DNA from: CAYLJO01 sp964383905
GTDB taxonomy: Bacteria; Acidobacteriota; Blastocatellia; Pyrinomonadales; Pyrinomonadaceae
Assembly: GCA_964383905.1 (NCBI GenBank)
Contig: CAYLJO010000014.1
Coordinates: forward strand, 1-49,835
Direction of reading: 5' to 3'
Length of the DNA: 49,835 bases
Part shown: positions 15,805 through 23,809 of the stretch, piece by piece
Layout: every line of letters begins with the position of its first letter
How positions within the stretch are numbered: position 1 is the first letter of the stretch
Notes under the pieces: model-generated
Seen by the model: only the letters and a program-made list of their open reading frames with translations
The model's database searches: none
Told to the model about the DNA's origin: nothing
Made by a program: the position numbers and the translations under genes

Positions 15805-17123
15805 TGCGCACCATCGCGCGTTACGGCGTGCGCTCTGTGCCCGGCGAAGAGAGAGAGATCATCTCCGCCTTCCGCCGCGGCGATGCGGTTGAGGGTCCGG
15901 CTATCGCGGAGTACGAAGGCCGCTTCGCAGAGTATCACGCGGCCGAGCACGCCGCTGCCACATCGTTCGGGCGTATGGCGTGCTATTACATTTTGCGTGC
16001 GCTCGATTTCCCGGCGGGAAGTGAAATAATCTTCCCCGCTCTCACTTTCTGGGTCGTCCCTGAAATCGCTCGCCGCGCCCGGCTTACTCCCGTTTTCGTT
16101 GACGTTGATCCGTTAACATTCAATATCGACCCGAGGAAAATCGAAGCGGCGATCACGGAGCGTACGCGCGCTATCGTCCCGACGCATCTTTACGGCCAAC
16201 CGTGTGAGATGACGGAGGTGATGCGTATTGCGGAAAAGCACAACCTCACGGTCATCGAAGATTGCGCGCAAGCGGTCGGCGCGCGTTACCGCGGGCGGCT
16301 TGTCGGCACATTCGGCACGGCCTCCTTCTACAGTTTTCAGTTGCTCAAGGGCATCAACACCTACGGCGGCGGTATGGCGCTGACAAACGACGCGAGGCTC
16401 GCCGCGCGCGTGCGTGAACAGGCCACGAACGAACCGGCGCAGAGCGCAGGTGATCTCGCCCGGCGATTTATCACAGGCTACGCCGTCCGCGCGGGCGTCA
16501 GCCCCCGTGGCTTCACCTACTGGGGCTTTCCGCTGCTGGCCATCGCGTCCGTTTTCGGCCATTACGACCTCTCGAAATACATCTGGGAAAAGATACGCCC
16601 GCTCGATCCGTTCCCACGCGCTTACCGGCAGCGATATTCAAACGCGCAGGCAATTATCGGGTTGCGCGGCCTGGCGAAGCTCGACGAGTTTAACGCGCGA
16701 TCACGCCAACATGCCTTACGGTACACGCGCGGGCTTGCGGACTGTCGTACGATCCGCACGCCGCGTGTGTTGCCGGATGTCGAGCACGTTTATTATCAAT
16801 ATTGCATCTACGCTTCCGAGCCGGCGCGGGCCAGTCGGCGTGCGATCCGGCGCGGCGTGGACTTCGAGACGACGCACGTTGATGTCTGTTCGGCGCTGCC
16901 ATTGTTCGAAGCCTTCGCCGCCAGATGCCCCGGCGCCGAGGCAACCGAGAGCGCATTGCAACTTCCGGTTTATTCGCGCCTGCGTTCGTCTGACGTCGAT
17001 CGCGTGCTCCGCGTTGTGCGCGAAGCGACGAGCGATCTCGAACCATTTGACGAAGCGTCGCTCGCGCATGCCATGCCGACCGGCGCAGCAGTCGCAGGCG
17101 GCAACTGCGCAAGGGCGAATTAG
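15801..17123 (+). CDS. DegT/DnrJ/EryC1/StrS-family aminotransferase
   Basis: A 440-residue PLP-dependent enzyme of the sugar-aminotransferase group. Visible are EIIFPALTFWVVPEIARRA, HLYGQPCEM, the Asp-containing VIEDCAQAVGARY and the PLP-lysine segment FQLLKGINTYGGGM with Lys183. Family members transfer an amino group to keto-sugars, or act as dehydratases, in making cell-surface sugars or secondary metabolites. ATG 15801 overlaps the radical SAM stop by 4 nt, so translation is coupled; a longer frame from 15768 is not needed. Length is slightly above the usual 370-400 residues because of extra sequence around residues 210-270. The product is unknown. Confidence 0.9.
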   Translation: MMRTIARYGVRSVPGEEREIISAFRRGDAVEGPAIAEYEGRFAEYHAAEHAAATSFGRMACYYILRALDFPAGSEIIFPALTFWVVPEIARRARLTPVFVDVDPLTFNIDPRKIEAAITERTRAIVPTHLYGQPCEMTEVMRIAEKHNLTVIEDCAQAVGARYRGRLVGTFGTASFYSFQLLKGINTYGGGMALTNDARLAARVREQATNEPAQSAGDLARRFITGYAVRAGVSPRGFTYWGFPLLAIASVFGHYDLSKYIWEKIRPLDPFPRAYRQRYSNAQAIIGLRGLAKLDEFNARSRQHALRYTRGLADCRTIRTPRVLPDVEHVYYQYCIYASEPARASRRAIRRGVDFETTHVDVCSALPLFEAFAARCPGAEATESALQLPVYSRLRSSDVDRVLRVVREATSDLEPFDEASLAHAMPTGAAVAGGNCARAN

Positions 17124-17129
17124 AAATCT

Positions 17130-17651
17130 GTGCTAACAGTTCTCCTCTCTTTTATTAACTTTTTCGCCATCATGACTCTGGCGGCAAATGGGCCGAGCCT
17201 GATGATGCGGCTGCTGCCGAAGTACGGGTACTTCGCCGTCCTGCTCGCAGCTTTCTGGGAAGGTGAAGCCGTCTTGATTGCGGCGGGGGCGATGTGCGGC
17301 GCAGGCTATCTCGACTGGCGCTGGACTATTCTGGCGGCGGCCATCGGCGGCGCGGCCGGGGATCAAATCTATTTTTACGCGGCTCACGACCGCGCGGCCC
17401 GTCTCATCCAGCGTTCCAACCGCCTCTCGCGCTGGTATCCGCGTATCCGCGAGTTTGTGCTGAGGCACGGCACGATAGCGGTGCTACTCTCGCGGTTTGC
17501 GGCCGGGCTGCGCATCACGATCCCGATCGTGTGCGCGACCGCCGGAATGCCACCGAAGAAGTATAGTCCACTCAACCTCATCAGCGCTTTCGCATGGGCC
17601 TCTATGTGGGTGGCTATCAGTTACCAGTTCGGGGCTCGGCTGCGAGTATAG
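17130..17651 (+). CDS. DedA/VTT-family membrane protein
   Basis: A 173-residue integral membrane protein with VTT/DedA features: the FWEGEAVLIAAGAMCGAG re-entrant region with its acidic residues, GGAAGDQIYFYAA, and the basic-aromatic block RHGTIAVLLSRFAAGLRITIP followed by a C-terminal helix. DedA-family proteins include flippases for polyprenyl phosphates and phospholipids. GTG 17130 lies 6 nt after the aminotransferase stop; ATG 17172 is an alternative start. As the third gene of the operon it suggests that the pathway product is lipid-linked or membrane-delivered, which is inference from context. Confidence 0.85.
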   Translation: MLTVLLSFINFFAIMTLAANGPSLMMRLLPKYGYFAVLLAAFWEGEAVLIAAGAMCGAGYLDWRWTILAAAIGGAAGDQIYFYAAHDRAARLIQRSNRLSRWYPRIREFVLRHGTIAVLLSRFAAGLRITIPIVCATAGMPPKKYSPLNLISAFAWASMWVAISYQFGARLRV

Positions 17652-17655
17652 GACC

Positions 17656-17680
17656 AACCAAATAGTTGTTGAATTTGGTT
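17656..17680. terminator. Short AT-rich hairpin between convergent genes
   Basis: AACCAAAT (17656-17663) and ATTTGGTT (17673-17680) form an 8-bp perfect stem with a 9-nt loop, between the converging stops at 17651 and 17698. It could act as a weak bidirectional terminator; there is no T-tract. Confidence 0.4.
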
Positions 17681-17697
17681 AGTACAAGAAGCTCATC

Positions 17698-18462
17698 TTA
17701 GCGGCGAAACAGCAGGGCAACGGTCATCGTAAGCCCGATTCCGATCACAGCATAGCGAACGAACCGGCGTCCTAGCTTGCGCGCCAGGCCTGCCCCGGAG
17801 TACCCGCCAACTATTGCTCCCACCGCCATCAGCAGCGCATCGACCCAGATCACCGTGCCCGACCAGACAAAGTAGACCGCCGCAATGCCGTTGATGTAAA
17901 GAGCAAAAAAGTTTTTTAGACCGTTCATCTGGTGAATGTCTGTGAGGCCGAGCAGACCGAGCGCGGCCAGCATCAGTATGCCGATTCCGGCGCCGAAGTA
18001 GCCACCGTATATGCCGACGAGCAGTTGAAACGTGACCGCACCGGCCCACCACGCGTGCGATTTATGCCCGCCGCTGCTGGCGGGCAGGAGTCTTCGCATA
18101 ACTACCTCCTGCGCGGCAAGAAGCAATGTCGCCAGCAGAATCAAGTAAGGGACGATAATTGAGAAGGTACGCGACGAGGTGTGCAGCAACAGGTAAGCGC
18201 CAAGAACCCCGCCGATGAGTGACGGCGCGCTGAGTAGGAGTATCCACCGGCGGCTGCCGGCCAACTCGCGGCGAAAACCGATCATGCCGGCGAGCGAGCC
18301 GGGCCAGAGGGCCACGGCGTTGGTTGTGTTAGCGATAATCGGGTTGCGCCCAAGCCACACCAGCGTCGGGAAAGAGATGAGTGTGCCGCCGCCGGCCACC
18401 GAGTTGACCATCCCGGCCGTGAATGCGGCGGCGAAGATGATCGCTTCTTGCCAGAAAGTCAT
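17698..18462 (-). CDS. TSUP/TauE-SafE family permease
   Basis: A 254-residue inner-membrane protein with about eight hydrophobic helices. The family hallmarks are the N-terminal GMVNSVAGGGTLISFP and the second-half GIYGGYFGAGIGILML, followed by GLKNFFALYINGIAAV. TSUP proteins are putative anion exporters or importers for sulfite, sulfoacetate or other organosulfur and carboxylate anions; the substrate here is not predictable. ATG 18460-18462 is chosen because the longer frame to 18555 would translate through the terminator hairpin of the glc operon. It is the first gene after that hairpin on the same strand, so it may be reached by read-through. Confidence 0.88.
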   Translation of the reverse strand: MTFWQEAIIFAAAFTAGMVNSVAGGGTLISFPTLVWLGRNPIIANTTNAVALWPGSLAGMIGFRRELAGSRRWILLLSAPSLIGGVLGAYLLLHTSSRTFSIIVPYLILLATLLLAAQEVVMRRLLPASSGGHKSHAWWAGAVTFQLLVGIYGGYFGAGIGILMLAALGLLGLTDIHQMNGLKNFFALYINGIAAVYFVWSGTVIWVDALLMAVGAIVGGYSGAGLARKLGRRFVRYAVIGIGLTMTVALLFRR

Positions 18463-18477
18463 AAGAATAAACTGAAT

Positions 18478-18515
18478 AGAACACGCCGCAAGCCTGATGG
18501 CTTGCGGCGTGTTCT
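18478..18515 (-). terminator. 17-bp perfect hairpin ending the glycolate operon
   Basis: Arms 18478-18494 and 18499-18515 are perfectly complementary (17 bp, GC-rich core GCCGCAAGCC, 4-nt loop). Read on the minus strand it falls 24 nt after the glcF stop and is followed by a T-rich stretch (TTCTATTCAGTTTATTC). It is best read as the intrinsic terminator of the glc operon, with possible leakage into the TSUP gene. Confidence 0.78.
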
Positions 18516-18539
18516 CGTATAAGATCGCGATATCGCCTT

Positions 18540-19901
18540 TCAGTTCCGCCGCCACGCCGCCGGAAGAACTCCACGGATCGAGGCGTCAATTAACTCGACC
18601 GTATGTGCCACCGGCATTGATCGACCGGTGCGTTCGAGACCGTTCATGATCTGCAACAGGCAGCCGGGATTGCTCGCTGCCACCATCCCGGCACCCGTCT
18701 TCAGGATATTCTCTACCTTGCGGTCGCCAAGCTCCTGCGCCGGCTCTGGCTCGGTCATATTATAAATGCCGGCTGATCCACAGCAGATCGCCGCCTCGGG
18801 GATTTCCAGCACCTGAAGCTCAGGAATCGTCTCGAGCACCTCGCGCGGCTGCGCCCTGACTCCTTGCGCGTGCTGCAAATGACAGGCGTCATGATACGCC
18901 ACTTTTAATGGAACCGGGTGGCGTGGCGCGCGGGGCTCTAATTCGGCAAGCACCTCGGAGATATCCTGGCACTTGGCGGAGAAGGCTTTGGCCCGTTCGG
19001 CATACTCCAGATCATCGCGCAGCAGCCAGCCATAATCCTTGACGTTTGAGCCGCAGCCCGCGGCATTGATCACAATGGTATCGACCTCTGCCCGCTCGAA
19101 GACATCAATGGTGCGCCGCGCGAGCGTGAGCGCGCCCTCTTCCTGCCCCGCATGAATCATCAAGGCGCCGCAGCAGCTCTGCTCCGGTGGTGTAATTACC
19201 TCACAGCCTTCCGCCGCCAGTACGCGTGCCGTCGCACGATTGACGTCCGAAAATAAAACGCGCTGTACGCAGCCGAGCAGCAACCCGACCCGCCGCCGTG
19301 AAGCGCCCTGAGCCGGCGTGCGCTCCGGCACATGCTGACGTAACCCGCTGATCGAGATTGGCGGCAGCAGGGACTCCATAGCTTTCAGGCGGGCGGGCAG
19401 TAGATTCAAGATGCCGGAGTGCTGGACGAGCCAACGGAGCCCGGACGCCTGGTAAAGCCAGAGCGGCGCAGCCAGTACGCGCAAGCGGTTGGGGTATGGG
19501 AACAACGTAAAGAGCATCCTCCGAAATAATTTGTCGGGGAATGAGCGCGGGTAGTTGCGCTCGATCTGGGAGCGCGTCGCCTCGATCAGCTTATCGTACT
19601 GCACGCCTGACGGGCATGCCGTGACGCAGGCCATGCAGCCCAAACACTTGTCGAAATGGCCTATATAGGTCTCATTCATCCGGGCCTGCCCTTCGGTCCC
19701 AATCTTCATCAGGTAGATGCGGCCGCGTGGCGAATCCATCTCCTCGCCCCAGAGCACGTAGGTCGGGCAGGTCGGCAGGCAGAATCCGCAATGCACGCAG
19801 TCGTCTATCAGATCCACCGGCGGCGCATGATGCTCATCGAAGACGCTCGCCCGGCTGGGCGTAACTTCTAAAGCAGGCTTGGCCTCTACAGCTTGTCCCA
19901 T
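18540..19901 (-). CDS. glcF: Glycolate oxidase iron-sulfur subunit
   Basis: A 453-residue subunit that passes electrons from the GlcD/GlcE flavoproteins to the quinone pool. Two 4Fe-4S binding motifs are clear: Cys35, 38, 41, 45 (CVHCGFCLPTCP) and Cys86, 89, 92, 96 (CLGCMACVTACP). The C-terminal half has two CCG (heterodisulfide-reductase-like) domains, with QSCCGALMIHAG and AICCGSAGIYN. The ATG at 19899-19901 follows the glcE stop by 2 nt and has a GGGGGG ribosome site 8 nt upstream inside glcE, so the two are coupled. It is the last gene of the operon, before the 17-bp hairpin. Confidence 0.95.
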   Translation of the reverse strand: MGQAVEAKPALEVTPSRASVFDEHHAPPVDLIDDCVHCGFCLPTCPTYVLWGEEMDSPRGRIYLMKIGTEGQARMNETYIGHFDKCLGCMACVTACPSGVQYDKLIEATRSQIERNYPRSFPDKLFRRMLFTLFPYPNRLRVLAAPLWLYQASGLRWLVQHSGILNLLPARLKAMESLLPPISISGLRQHVPERTPAQGASRRRVGLLLGCVQRVLFSDVNRATARVLAAEGCEVITPPEQSCCGALMIHAGQEEGALTLARRTIDVFERAEVDTIVINAAGCGSNVKDYGWLLRDDLEYAERAKAFSAKCQDISEVLAELEPRAPRHPVPLKVAYHDACHLQHAQGVRAQPREVLETIPELQVLEIPEAAICCGSAGIYNMTEPEPAQELGDRKVENILKTGAGMVAASNPGCLLQIMNGLERTGRSMPVAHTVELIDASIRGVLPAAWRRN

Positions 19902-19903
19902 CT

Positions 19904-21172
19904 TTATATCCCCCCCACGAATCGTCCCGGATTCAGAATGCCGGCCGGATCAAATTGTGCCTTCACGCGCCTCATCAGCGGAAGCGCGTCACCCTGGTTC
20001 CCCCAAATATCAAGGCTTGATTTGATAGTGGACGGGCAGCGCAAGACGATGAGCCATCCGCTAGACTTCTTCAATTCTGCCTGCAAGGTTTCGAGCGCTG
20101 TAATTAAGTTCCGTTCCTCAGGGCTCTCAAGCCTGAGCAGGCCGACGCCGATTGACTGCGTCACCACTTGCCATTTGACCTTTGGCGGGGATGCGATGCG
20201 ACGCACCATCTCACAGAATTGGCCTAGTTGTGTCGGCAACACACTCAACTTGCAAATTAGCGCCGGTCCCATGCCCTCCCATAGCTTTTCACGCGCCGCC
20301 CAAGTGTCCGGCGTGGTAGTGACTTGTTCCGCGCCCGTGGCCAGTTTGAGAAGCTGTTGTGTTTGGGCTTCAAGGGCGGCAGTTATTCCCTCAAAGCGTA
20401 TGTCAATCTGCGGCGGCCCATCTGCGCTCGCGCGGACCTGTACGCTTGTCGGCGCAAGCGTTGAGTCGTGAATGGAGAGCGCGATTTTGTTTATGGACTC
20501 GGTCGTGGCAGATGTAAAACTTAATGTTCGCACCTCACGCGCCAGTGGATATAAGCGGAAGGTCGCCTCGGTAATTACACCCAGCGTGCCGAGCGCCCCC
20601 GTCATCAGTTTAGGCAGGTCGTAGCCCGCAACATTCTTGACCACTTTGCCGCCGCTCTTCGCGACAGCCCCGTTAGGCAGGACCATAGTAATACCAATAA
20701 TCAGGTCACGCAATGCGCCAAAGCGCAGGCGGAGCGCGCCACTGTCATTGGTGGCGAGAATACCGCCGATTGTGGCGCGTGTGGGCCACAGGGGATCGAG
20801 CGCGAGGTACTGACCATGCTCGGCGAGGGTTTGCTGAAATTGTGCGACTGTACAACCGGCTTCGACCGTCGCCGTCATATCGCCCCAGGCGTGCTCCACG
20901 ACGCGATTGAGCCTGGCGGTCGAAAGGACGATGTCAACCCCCTGCGGCGCGTGGCCCCAATCCGTCTTTGTCCCACCACCTCGCGGCGCGACACGAAGCC
21001 CGGCGGCATGAGCGCGACTAAGTACGCCCGCAACTTGGTCGGCACTGCCGGGCCTGATGACCATCTGCGGCTGCACGCCATCGATTGCATCATCGGGTGT
21101 GGCCGGATTAACGTTGCCTTCCCCGACAATTGCGCCGAACTCAGTCCACGATGCTGCGGGCTTAGTAGTCAT
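19904..21172 (-). CDS. glcE: Glycolate oxidase FAD-binding subunit
   Basis: A 422-residue FAD_binding_4 (VAO-type) protein, the second flavoprotein of the membrane-associated glycolate oxidase. FAD-contact blocks are APRGGGTKTDWG, DPLWPTRATIGGILATNDSG and GGKVVKNVAGYDLPKLMTGALGTLGVIT. The C-terminal substrate domain is shorter than in GlcD, as usual for GlcE. ATG 21170-21172. It lies 74 nt after glcD and 2 nt before glcF, the classic DEF order. Confidence 0.93.
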   Translation of the reverse strand: MTTKPAASWTEFGAIVGEGNVNPATPDDAIDGVQPQMVIRPGSADQVAGVLSRAHAAGLRVAPRGGGTKTDWGHAPQGVDIVLSTARLNRVVEHAWGDMTATVEAGCTVAQFQQTLAEHGQYLALDPLWPTRATIGGILATNDSGALRLRFGALRDLIIGITMVLPNGAVAKSGGKVVKNVAGYDLPKLMTGALGTLGVITEATFRLYPLAREVRTLSFTSATTESINKIALSIHDSTLAPTSVQVRASADGPPQIDIRFEGITAALEAQTQQLLKLATGAEQVTTTPDTWAAREKLWEGMGPALICKLSVLPTQLGQFCEMVRRIASPPKVKWQVVTQSIGVGLLRLESPEERNLITALETLQAELKKSSGWLIVLRCPSTIKSSLDIWGNQGDALPLMRRVKAQFDPAGILNPGRFVGGI

Positions 21173-21246
21173 TTTGAGCTCAAGCGAACGAACGGAAAAG
21201 TACGGGGATCTTCCTTAAGACAGCACTGCCCTGAAATCTCCTGCGC

Positions 21247-22695
21247 TTAGAACAGTTGTGCCACACCTGCAATCTCCAGTGGATGCGGCTCGTAGGTGCC
21301 GGTCTTCTCGGCGCAGAGCCGTGGCCGCGGAAAAACTTTATCGGGGTTGGAAAGCCGCTCCGGATCAAAGGCGCAGCGCACGAGCTGCATCGTATCAAGA
21401 TCGGGCTCGGCGAACATCACGGACATAAATTTCTTCTTCTCTTCGCCCACCCCGTGCTCCCCTGTGATCGATCCGCCGGCCTCAACACACAATCTGAGGA
21501 TTTCGAATGCCAGTTCTTCGGCGGCATGCTCCTGGCCCGGTACGGTTCGATCATAGAGCACCAACGGGTGCAGGTTGCCGTCACCGGCGTGAAACACGTT
21601 GGCGACGCGCAGCCCTGTTTCCGCGCTCAGCCGCTTGATCTCACCCAGTATCTGTGGCAGCGCCGTGCGCGGGATCACTCCGTCCTGCACGATGTAGTTG
21701 GGCGAGATGCGCCCCATCGCGGCGAAGGCGGCCTTGCGCCCCTTCCAGACAACCATGCGCTCCGCCTCGGACTGCGCCAGCCGTATCTCCCATGCGCCGC
21801 ATGACGTGCAAATCTTATTGACTTGCTCCATCAGCAACTCAACCTCGGCGGCCGGGCCGTCGAGCTCGACGAGCAGCAGTCCCCCGCAGTCAGGGTAGTT
21901 GGCGTGAACTGCGGCCTCAGCCGCCTGGATCGCCAGGTTGTCCATCATCTCTATCGCGGCCGGCAGAATCCCGGCGGCGATTATTTCGCTGACCGCCGTC
22001 CCCGCCTCATCCGTCGTGTTGAAGGCGGCCAGCAGCGTCTGGATGACCTCGGGTCGCTTGACAATTCGCAACGTCACTTTCGTCGCGATGCCGAGCGTGC
22101 CTTCAGAGCCGACGAAAACGCCGGCGAGGTCGTAGCCGGGCTCGTCGAGCGTCCTGCTCCCCATATGAACCAGCGAGCCGTCGGGCAGCACGACATCCAT
22201 CGCCAGCACATGAGTCGTCGTGAAGCCGTACTTGAGGCAGTGCGCGCCGCCGGAGTTTTCGGCGACGTTGCCGCCAATGCTGCAGACGGATTGTGACGAC
22301 GGGTCGGGCGCATAGAAGTATCCGTAAGGCGCGACCTGCTGCGTGACATGGGCGTTAATCACACCCGGCTCGACCACCATGCGGGCGTTAGGAATATCAA
22401 CTTCAAGGATGCGATTGAGGCGCGCGAGGCTAATGACGACGCCGCCTTCAAACGGGAGCGCGCCGCCGCTCAGCCCTGTGCCTGATCCGCGCGCCACAAA
22501 AGGGATATGCTCGCGATGGCAGACGCGCACGATCTCCTGCACCTGCTCGCCTGAAGACGGCAGCAGCACGGCCGAAGGCACGATGCGAAAGTTGGTCAAA
22601 CCATCGCACTCGTACGTGCGTAGCTGCTCGCGCTCGGTGATCAAACCCTTGTTGCCGACCACGGCGCGGAACTCGTTAATGATACGGGCGTCCAT
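21247..22695 (-). CDS. glcD: Glycolate oxidase catalytic subunit (FAD-linked)
   Basis: A 482-residue FAD-linked oxidase that oxidises glycolate (often also D-lactate) to glyoxylate. The FAD domain shows PFVARGSGTGLSGGALP, DPSSQSVCSIGGNVAENSGG and GVFVGSEGTLGIATK. The C-terminal FAD-oxidase domain has NVFHAGDGNLHP and GEHGVGEEKKKFM. ATG 22693-22695 (MDARII) is preferred over a TTG at 22716; a weak GAGAGA precedes it. The reductase gene garR/glxR ends only 29 nt upstream, so both are on one mRNA. Confidence 0.94.
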   Translation of the reverse strand: MDARIINEFRAVVGNKGLITEREQLRTYECDGLTNFRIVPSAVLLPSSGEQVQEIVRVCHREHIPFVARGSGTGLSGGALPFEGGVVISLARLNRILEVDIPNARMVVEPGVINAHVTQQVAPYGYFYAPDPSSQSVCSIGGNVAENSGGAHCLKYGFTTTHVLAMDVVLPDGSLVHMGSRTLDEPGYDLAGVFVGSEGTLGIATKVTLRIVKRPEVIQTLLAAFNTTDEAGTAVSEIIAAGILPAAIEMMDNLAIQAAEAAVHANYPDCGGLLLVELDGPAAEVELLMEQVNKICTSCGAWEIRLAQSEAERMVVWKGRKAAFAAMGRISPNYIVQDGVIPRTALPQILGEIKRLSAETGLRVANVFHAGDGNLHPLVLYDRTVPGQEHAAEELAFEILRLCVEAGGSITGEHGVGEEKKKFMSVMFAEPDLDTMQLVRCAFDPERLSNPDKVFPRPRLCAEKTGTYEPHPLEIAGVAQLF

Positions 22696-22724
22696 AGGTC
22701 TCTCGCTTCGGATCAATCGGTTCT

Positions 22725-23618
22725 TTAAGATGTCGGAATAGAATGATCCGATAGCGTTTCGATCACAGTCAAGAGCGCGGAATGATCGATCTCACCCTTA
22801 CCACTCTCGATCAGCGTCGTAAACATCTGGTCGACAAGCGCTGTGACCGGCAGCACGACACCATAGTCATGAGCCGTCTGGAGGATGATGCTCAAGTCCT
22901 TCCGGTGCAGTCTGGCCTTAAAGCCGGGCTCGAAGCGGTGCTGGATCATCGTCGGCCCGCGCATTTCCATGACGCGGTTCTGGGCCAGGCCACCGCCGAG
23001 CACCTGTAAGATGATCTCCGGTCGGACGCCCGCCTTGGAGCCGAGTACGAGCGCCTCGGAGACCGCCTCGATAACAAGCGCGACGACCACCTGGTTGCAT
23101 GCCTTGACGGTCTGGCCTGTGCCGCTCGGGCCACAGTGGGTGATCGTTTTACCTAAAACTTCAAAGATGGGCCGGGCGCGCTTAACGTCTGCCTCATCAC
23201 CGCCCGCCATGATCGAGAGGGTGCCGGCGACAGCCCCCTTGTCGCCGCCGCTGACCGGCGCATCCAACATATGTATGCCTTGCTCCAGCACACGGGCGGC
23301 GATCCGCTTCGCGACGGCCGGGGAAATCGTGCTCATGTCAACCAGCAAAAGCCCCTCGTGAGCGCCTTCGATCAGGCCGCCAGGTCCGAGCACTACCGAC
23401 TCGACATCAGGCGAATCGGGCAGCATCGTAATCACAGTATCGCTCTGCTCAGCCACCTCGCGGGCGGAAGCGGCACCGGTTGCGCCCTCTGCCACCAGCT
23501 CATCTATCGCGGGTCGAGAGCGGTTGAAGACCGTCAACCGATAGCCGGCCTTGAGAAGGTTGCGCGCCATCGGCCTCCCCATGATGCCGAGGCCGATGAA
23601 GCCGATTCGTTCGGACAT
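22725..23618 (-). CDS. garR: 2-hydroxy-3-oxopropionate (tartronate semialdehyde) reductase
   Basis: A 297-residue beta-hydroxyacid dehydrogenase. The dinucleotide fold is at the N-terminus (GFIGLGIMGRPMARNL), the substrate signature is DAPVSGGDKGA (about 119-129), and catalytic Lys172 is in GQTVKACNQ. The family reduces tartronate semialdehyde to glycerate in the glycerate route from glyoxylate. Glyoxylate carboligase, which makes tartronate semialdehyde, is not in the window, so it may be elsewhere, or this enzyme may reduce glyoxylate or another 3-oxoacid. It sits between the permease and glcD in the operon. A glxR name would be equally fair. Confidence 0.9.
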   Translation of the reverse strand: MSERIGFIGLGIMGRPMARNLLKAGYRLTVFNRSRPAIDELVAEGATGAASAREVAEQSDTVITMLPDSPDVESVVLGPGGLIEGAHEGLLLVDMSTISPAVAKRIAARVLEQGIHMLDAPVSGGDKGAVAGTLSIMAGGDEADVKRARPIFEVLGKTITHCGPSGTGQTVKACNQVVVALVIEAVSEALVLGSKAGVRPEIILQVLGGGLAQNRVMEMRGPTMIQHRFEPGFKARLHRKDLSIILQTAHDYGVVLPVTALVDQMFTTLIESGKGEIDHSALLTVIETLSDHSIPTS

Positions 23619-23775
23619 AGGCTCTCTGACCTATTCACGAAAACCTGCGGGAGCAGGAACAATCAAGCAATGAGTAGAACAGATATACGATCCCGGTCAC
23701 AGGCGCAGGGCGTCCGGGTTAGGAACGTGCCGGGCGTTCGGAGCTCAACCTTAGATTGCGTGTCCCGGAGGTGAG

Positions 23776-23789
23776 CAAGCTAAAGCTTG
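23776..23789. repeat. Small palindrome just after the permease stop
   Basis: CAAGCT-AA-AGCTTG lies within 35 nt of the lctP/glcA stop on the minus strand, inside the 191-nt gap before garR. Flanking it are two similar 20-22-nt direct segments (23741-23760 and 23789-23810, both starting GAGCTC). It may fine-tune mRNA ends; no function is evident. Confidence 0.3.
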
Positions 23790-23809
23790 AGCTCTCAACC
23801 TCAGATTTG

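Noticed and set aside
18463..18555. N-terminal extension of the TSUP permease
   Set aside because: The extension would be translated from the 17-bp terminator hairpin and lacks homology; ATG 18462 fits the family start.
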